NCBI GenBank assembly: GCA_036268995.1
Contig: DATATB010000100.1
Coordinates: 1-64,000, forward strand
DNA length: 64,000 nt
Source: DATATB01 sp036268995
Lineage (GTDB): Bacteria > Planctomycetota > Planctomycetia > Pirellulales > PNKZ01
Direction of reading: 5' to 3'
How positions within the stretch are numbered: the stretch's first letter is position 1; each line of letters begins with the position of its first letter. Below are positions 60,652 through 64,000 of this stretch, piece after piece. The notes under the pieces are model-generated. The model was not told the origin of the DNA, did not search any database, and saw nothing but the letters and a program-made list of their open reading frames with translations. The translations under genes were made by a program, and so were the position numbers.

Positions 60652-61602
60652 TTAGCGTATTGCCAGAATCCCCACGTGCTTCGAGCTGATTTCGATGTCG
60701 TCGATCAGGTTGAAGCCTTGCATCGCGCGCTTTGCACCTGGGCCCAGCAACTTCAGCGCCACCTTCCTGGCGATGCGCCCTTTCAGCTTGGGGGCGGCGC
60801 GGGGCTCCAGGCTGGCCGGGGTATACCTGGTGATATAGGGCGAGATCCAGTTGTCCTGCCAGGGCGCTTCGACCACTTCCTTGAAGCCGAGCTGCTTGAA
60901 CGACAGCTCCATCAGCCCGCGCGAAATGCGCGTGTTGTCGTTGAAGCAGTAGGGAAACGGCCTGTCGTGCAGGTTCTGGTGAGGCGGACTGTAGCAGACG
61001 AGCAAGTTGTCGGTATCGATGACCTGGCCCCAAAAGAACACGGCTTCCCTGGCCTTGCTTGCCAAGAACGCCAGGAAGTTGAGTGGATCGGGCAGATGGC
61101 ACATGATGGCCGAAGCGACGACGACGTCGTACTTGCCTTCGACCGGCGCAGTGTGGCTGATGGGATCATAAGACGCATGCAGGAAAGTCGCATGGGTGCC
61201 GCAGGTGCCATTGAGAAATTCGATCGCATATGAATGCTGGCTGCCCATATCCATGCCGAAACTGGGCGCCATGCCATACAGCTCCGCGCGGACGGGGAAA
61301 TAGCCGTTGTTGCAGGCCACGTCCAGCAGGGTCTTGCCTGGAAACCGCTCGGCGATGAAGCGAATCAGGCCGTCGTAGGTGCGACGCAGCATGGCATTGG
61401 CCTCGGTGATATCGTTCCACTGCTCCTGCCGCTGCTCGCGATGGAATACGAATCCGGTGGGAAATCGCGGGTCGGACCTGTTGCGCCAGCTATAGCCTAC
61501 GCCCGTCTGGACATCGTCGCTGAGGATGAATGGCTGATAATTGAGAACATCGACACCGGCTGCTACGTGGTCTTCATTGGTGTTGAATTCCCGCAAATCC
61601 AT
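60652..61602 (-). CDS. SAM-dependent methyltransferase
   Basis: The product has 316 residues. AGGAGG lies nine bases before the ATG at 61602, a strong ribosome site. The class I fold is marked by motif I, TLLDVACNNGYFPVRAELYG, near residue 92, a Met/Asp after the second strand (GMDMGSQ), and DVVVASAIMCHLPDPLNFL near residue 160. The last 120 residues should form the acceptor side. Similar enzymes methylate small molecules or sugar and lipid heads; the acceptor is unknown. It is convergent with the sigma-54 activator gene, with 17 bp between them. Confidence 0.85.
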   Translation of the reverse strand: MDLREFNTNEDHVAAGVDVLNYQPFILSDDVQTGVGYSWRNRSDPRFPTGFVFHREQRQEQWNDITEANAMLRRTYDGLIRFIAERFPGKTLLDVACNNGYFPVRAELYGMAPSFGMDMGSQHSYAIEFLNGTCGTHATFLHASYDPISHTAPVEGKYDVVVASAIMCHLPDPLNFLAFLASKAREAVFFWGQVIDTDNLLVCYSPPHQNLHDRPFPYCFNDNTRISRGLMELSFKQLGFKEVVEAPWQDNWISPYITRYTPASLEPRAAPKLKGRIARKVALKLLGPGAKRAMQGFNLIDDIEISSKHVGILAIR

Positions 61603-61803
61603 GACATCGTTCCTCCTTGGTCCTACCTATGGGAAGCGGGCGGCAGTTTGCGTGGCGGCGCATGCAGCGCCGCGGTCGCCCGGCCGCCGCCTTTTGAAGC
61701 TTGCACGGCTGGCATCGAGGCGGATGATACCGCTGCGGGCGAAACGGTCAAAGATCGATGTGGGGGCTTTCAGAGCAATGACGAACGAACAGCTAGCGGC
61801 CGC

Positions 61804-63528
61804 CTACTGTTCGATCCACTTCCAGCCCATCGGTTGTTGAAGCTCGTGCTCGGCGGAGAGGGCCCAGGGCGTACCGGGGTGCTCGTTGATGACACGATTC
61901 AACAGGTCGCGGGCCTTGCTGGCCAGCTTGTCGACCACGCTGTTGCCGCTCGGGTCGTTGGTCTGTTCCAGCAGCAATTGCACGGGCTTGGGATCTTTGC
62001 GTTTCGGGCCACCTTTCATCACGGCCAGTTGCGACATGTAGCCATCGGCCCGGGCCTTGGCCGCCATGGCGCGACCGTAGGCCAGGTCGAAGCCGGCCTG
62101 CCAGCGCGGCTCGCCGGCCAGCTTCGCTTCGTCGGGCTCGCCAGGCTTGAGCGCGTTGTAGTAGGCGTCGATGCCAGGCTGAATCCTGGCCGCCGGTTTT
62201 TGCGCCTTGTCGAGTGCGCGGGTGCGCTCCACGTCGTCGGCGTTGGTGAACATGGTGGTGGGATTGGCCAGCACTTCGGCCGAAGGCAACTTGGCTGCTT
62301 CGACCAACGCCTTCTTGGCTTTGTTGGTTTCCAACTGGGCTTGGATTTCCTGCTCCGGAAAATAGACCGGTGCATATTTTCTGGGTAGCGCATTGGGTGA
62401 CGTCATCATCGCGGCGGGCCGGCGCTTGCCTCGCTTCGGCTCGTTCCAACCGAAGCCGCCATCATTCATGCCGAAGCCGCCGCCGATTTGCGGCAGGGCA
62501 AAGTATTCGCCGTCGGTCTCTTGGCAGAGCCGCGCGAGCGAGTACGGCCCCAGCTCGGTGTCGACGACGACGTTGGCGTCGCGGCCGTCGGGATATTGCA
62601 GATGGATCCATTCGGGGAACCGCGATTCTGGACCCTGGCGCACGCGAATCTCTTTGGTGTCGGCGCCGCGTCCCTCGCTCATTTGGTTCGAGCCGGCGAT
62701 GCTGCCGAACGACGCCTGCACGCCGATGCAGTACACGGGAATTTTATAACGCTTGAGCGTTGGCAGCACCTGGTCGATTTTCTGCTCGTCGTCGGCCGCT
62801 TCGTCGCTGACGATCACGAGGCTCACGTAACGGCCCTTGAGGCGATACGACGAATACTTTTCCATTGCCGCCTGCACGGCGGCAAAGGTGTTTTCGATGT
62901 GGCTGGTGTTGCTTTTAATGCCGTCGGCCGCGTGCTTGACGGCTGCCGTGTCGGCCGTCGGCTCCTTGGTCAGGAACTCGACGCTGGGACCAAACGCGCC
63001 GACCACCGAGAGCACCGCGGGCGCCTTGTCCTCGTCGGTCTTCTTCGCCGCGGCCGCCAACTCCTGATACAACGCATCGAGCCGGCCGAGCACCTCGCCG
63101 CGCGCGTGATCATTGCTCGCCGACGCGTCGAACAGCCAGACCACGAGAACCTGGTGGGACTTCGTATCGGTGATCGCTTTGGACAGTTGCTCGGTGATCC
63201 GGTTCACGGCATCGGGAATGGATGTCACCCGGCCGTCCGCACTGCCGCCGGAACCCAGCCCCGGGCCAAAGGAGTCGTTGCCGCGCGACGCGGAGGCCAT
63301 TGCCTGCGCGTCTTTTTTTGGCGGATCGGGATGGAATTTTTCGTACTTGATTGGGGGTGCCGTGATGTGCTCGGTCGTCACGATCACCGTCGGCGGACGG
63401 TTGAGCAACTTGTAAGCCGCAAAGCCCAGCACGGGCAGACCGACGACACTCACGACGGCCAGCAGCATGGCCAGCGGATCTTGACCCTTGCGCTTGCGGC
63501 GAAACGAACGGGAGTTGGAATAACTCAT
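61804..63528 (-). CDS. von Willebrand A-domain membrane protein
   Basis: The product has 574 residues. A basic N-terminus and one helix (AMLLAVVSVVGLPVLGFAAY, about 19-38) should anchor it, with the rest outside the cytoplasm or in a compartment. Residues 120-300 form a vWA domain: LVVWLFDASASNDHARG carries a complete DxSxS metal site (DASAS), and SLVIVSDEAADDEQKI has the later Asp. VPVYCIGV follows as the next strand. The last 270 residues are a helix-rich tail without known domain. Such proteins bind partners or assemble on membranes. It is followed on the map by the methyltransferase gene, but a 200-bp gap separates them. Confidence 0.8.
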   Translation of the reverse strand: MSYSNSRSFRRKRKGQDPLAMLLAVVSVVGLPVLGFAAYKLLNRPPTVIVTTEHITAPPIKYEKFHPDPPKKDAQAMASASRGNDSFGPGLGSGGSADGRVTSIPDAVNRITEQLSKAITDTKSHQVLVVWLFDASASNDHARGEVLGRLDALYQELAAAAKKTDEDKAPAVLSVVGAFGPSVEFLTKEPTADTAAVKHAADGIKSNTSHIENTFAAVQAAMEKYSSYRLKGRYVSLVIVSDEAADDEQKIDQVLPTLKRYKIPVYCIGVQASFGSIAGSNQMSEGRGADTKEIRVRQGPESRFPEWIHLQYPDGRDANVVVDTELGPYSLARLCQETDGEYFALPQIGGGFGMNDGGFGWNEPKRGKRRPAAMMTSPNALPRKYAPVYFPEQEIQAQLETNKAKKALVEAAKLPSAEVLANPTTMFTNADDVERTRALDKAQKPAARIQPGIDAYYNALKPGEPDEAKLAGEPRWQAGFDLAYGRAMAAKARADGYMSQLAVMKGGPKRKDPKPVQLLLEQTNDPSGNSVVDKLASKARDLLNRVINEHPGTPWALSAEHELQQPMGWKWIEQ

Positions 63529-63935
63529 GGATCAAAGGGCCTTCAAAACACCGGAGGCATTCAGACGTGCCAAATTGCCGTCTTTTGGGGGGCAAGCGGA
63601 CGCGGGCGTGCCGGCCGCAAAACAAAAACAGCCGGAAGAAGAGTCAGTTTAACTGTCCGCTGTTTGGCCGGCAATCAATTCGAGCGCGTTCGATCGAAAA
63701 CAGTCGGTTTCATCGTGCGGAAATTCGCCGCAAGTCCGCCCGACAAGATGTTTCGGCTACGCTAGCAGGCACGCCGTTTGCAATTAATAAAGAGGTAAGC
63801 TTCGACACCTATCGATGAGGCGGCCGCTTCCATCCCCAGGTTCGATGGCCTTTTCAGGCCGTGGGCCGGTTTTCTCGGGGCAACATGCCGGCAGACGGCG
63901 CGAGTTGTGGCTCTTTTGTTAACGGAGGTGTTGTT
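63529..63935. other. Divergent intergenic region, 407 bp
   Basis: No further gene is supported in this gap. An A/T-rich patch near 63780-63800 may hold a promoter for the right-hand gene. Confidence 0.35.
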
Positions 63936-64000
63936 ATGTCTACTGTACAATCCCACGGCTTTTCCAGCGAATCCAGCCGCACGACGGAATGGGCGGCGGG
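63936..64000 (+). CDS. N-terminus of a gene running off the window
   Basis: An ATG at 63936 follows GGAGGT by six bases, the strongest ribosome-binding site in the window. The frame reads MSTVQSHGFSSESSRTTEWA and continues to the end without stop. It is 21 codons so far, without a signal peptide, which is too little to name a function. Confidence 0.7.
   Translation, partial: MSTVQSHGFSSESSRTTEWAA

Overview
This is a GC-rich bacterial chromosome segment whose content points to a planctomycete, probably of the Pirellulales type. The evidence is a DUF1549/DUF1553 - DUF1501 - PPC-domain operon, several secreted proteins with isolated haem c-type motifs, a tetrahydromethanopterin formyltransferase in a bacterium, an exopolysaccharide-type CpsD/ExeA pair, and many dispersed palindromic repeats. 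Both ends cut through genes. I see no rRNA, tRNA, CRISPR array or intact insertion sequence.

Layout. 1-7.2 kb (minus): glycosyltransferase N-terminus, PL7 alginate lyase, a double-length TolC-type outer membrane protein, asparagine synthase. 7.4-11.5 kb: AraC regulator with a DUF417 (RclC-like) membrane protein, a histidine phosphatase and an unknown protein. 11.5-23.8 kb: FtsH, RecQ, an STAS/Nudix pair, three secreted haem-c-type proteins and ThiC. 24.1-25.7 kb: a small accessory cassette (HEPN protein, BolA-like protein, winged-helix/PD-(D/E)XK nuclease). 25.7-30.8 kb: a thioredoxin-fold protein and MetH. 31.4-34.3 kb: exopolysaccharide-type ATPases. 34.5-38 kb: an FAH-family enzyme and an HD/PAS/GGDEF signalling protein. 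38.1-40.3 kb: a Hint-domain toxin-like protein with a lipoprotein partner. 40.6-46.3 kb: superoxide dismutase and several secreted or membrane proteins. 46.3-48.7 kb: LeuA with its leader, then a decayed toxin-antitoxin pair. 48.8-54.9 kb: the planctomycete DUF1501 operon. 55.2-60.6 kb: a Dus-family enzyme coupled to Ftr, then a membrane-bound sigma-54 activator. 60.6-64 kb: a methyltransferase, a von Willebrand A protein and the start of one more gene.

The strongest discoveries are these. (1) A complete ribosome-mediated attenuator stands upstream of leuA: a promoter, a 19-residue peptide with nine leucines, a leader hairpin, an antiterminator segment that pairs with the terminator arm, and a terminator with a U-run. 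(2) A Hint-domain protein has a C-terminal domain that resembles Streptomyces transglutaminase around its catalytic cysteine, with a lipoprotein just downstream as candidate immunity protein. (3) A HEPN / BolA-like / PD-(D/E)XK three-gene cassette has no assigned function. (4) One reading frame holds two whole TolC modules. (5) A nested palindromic element occurs in three copies, and several other palindrome families are also dispersed between genes.

All calls come from reading the sequence by eye. Family names rest on motifs and recalled family features, not on database searches.
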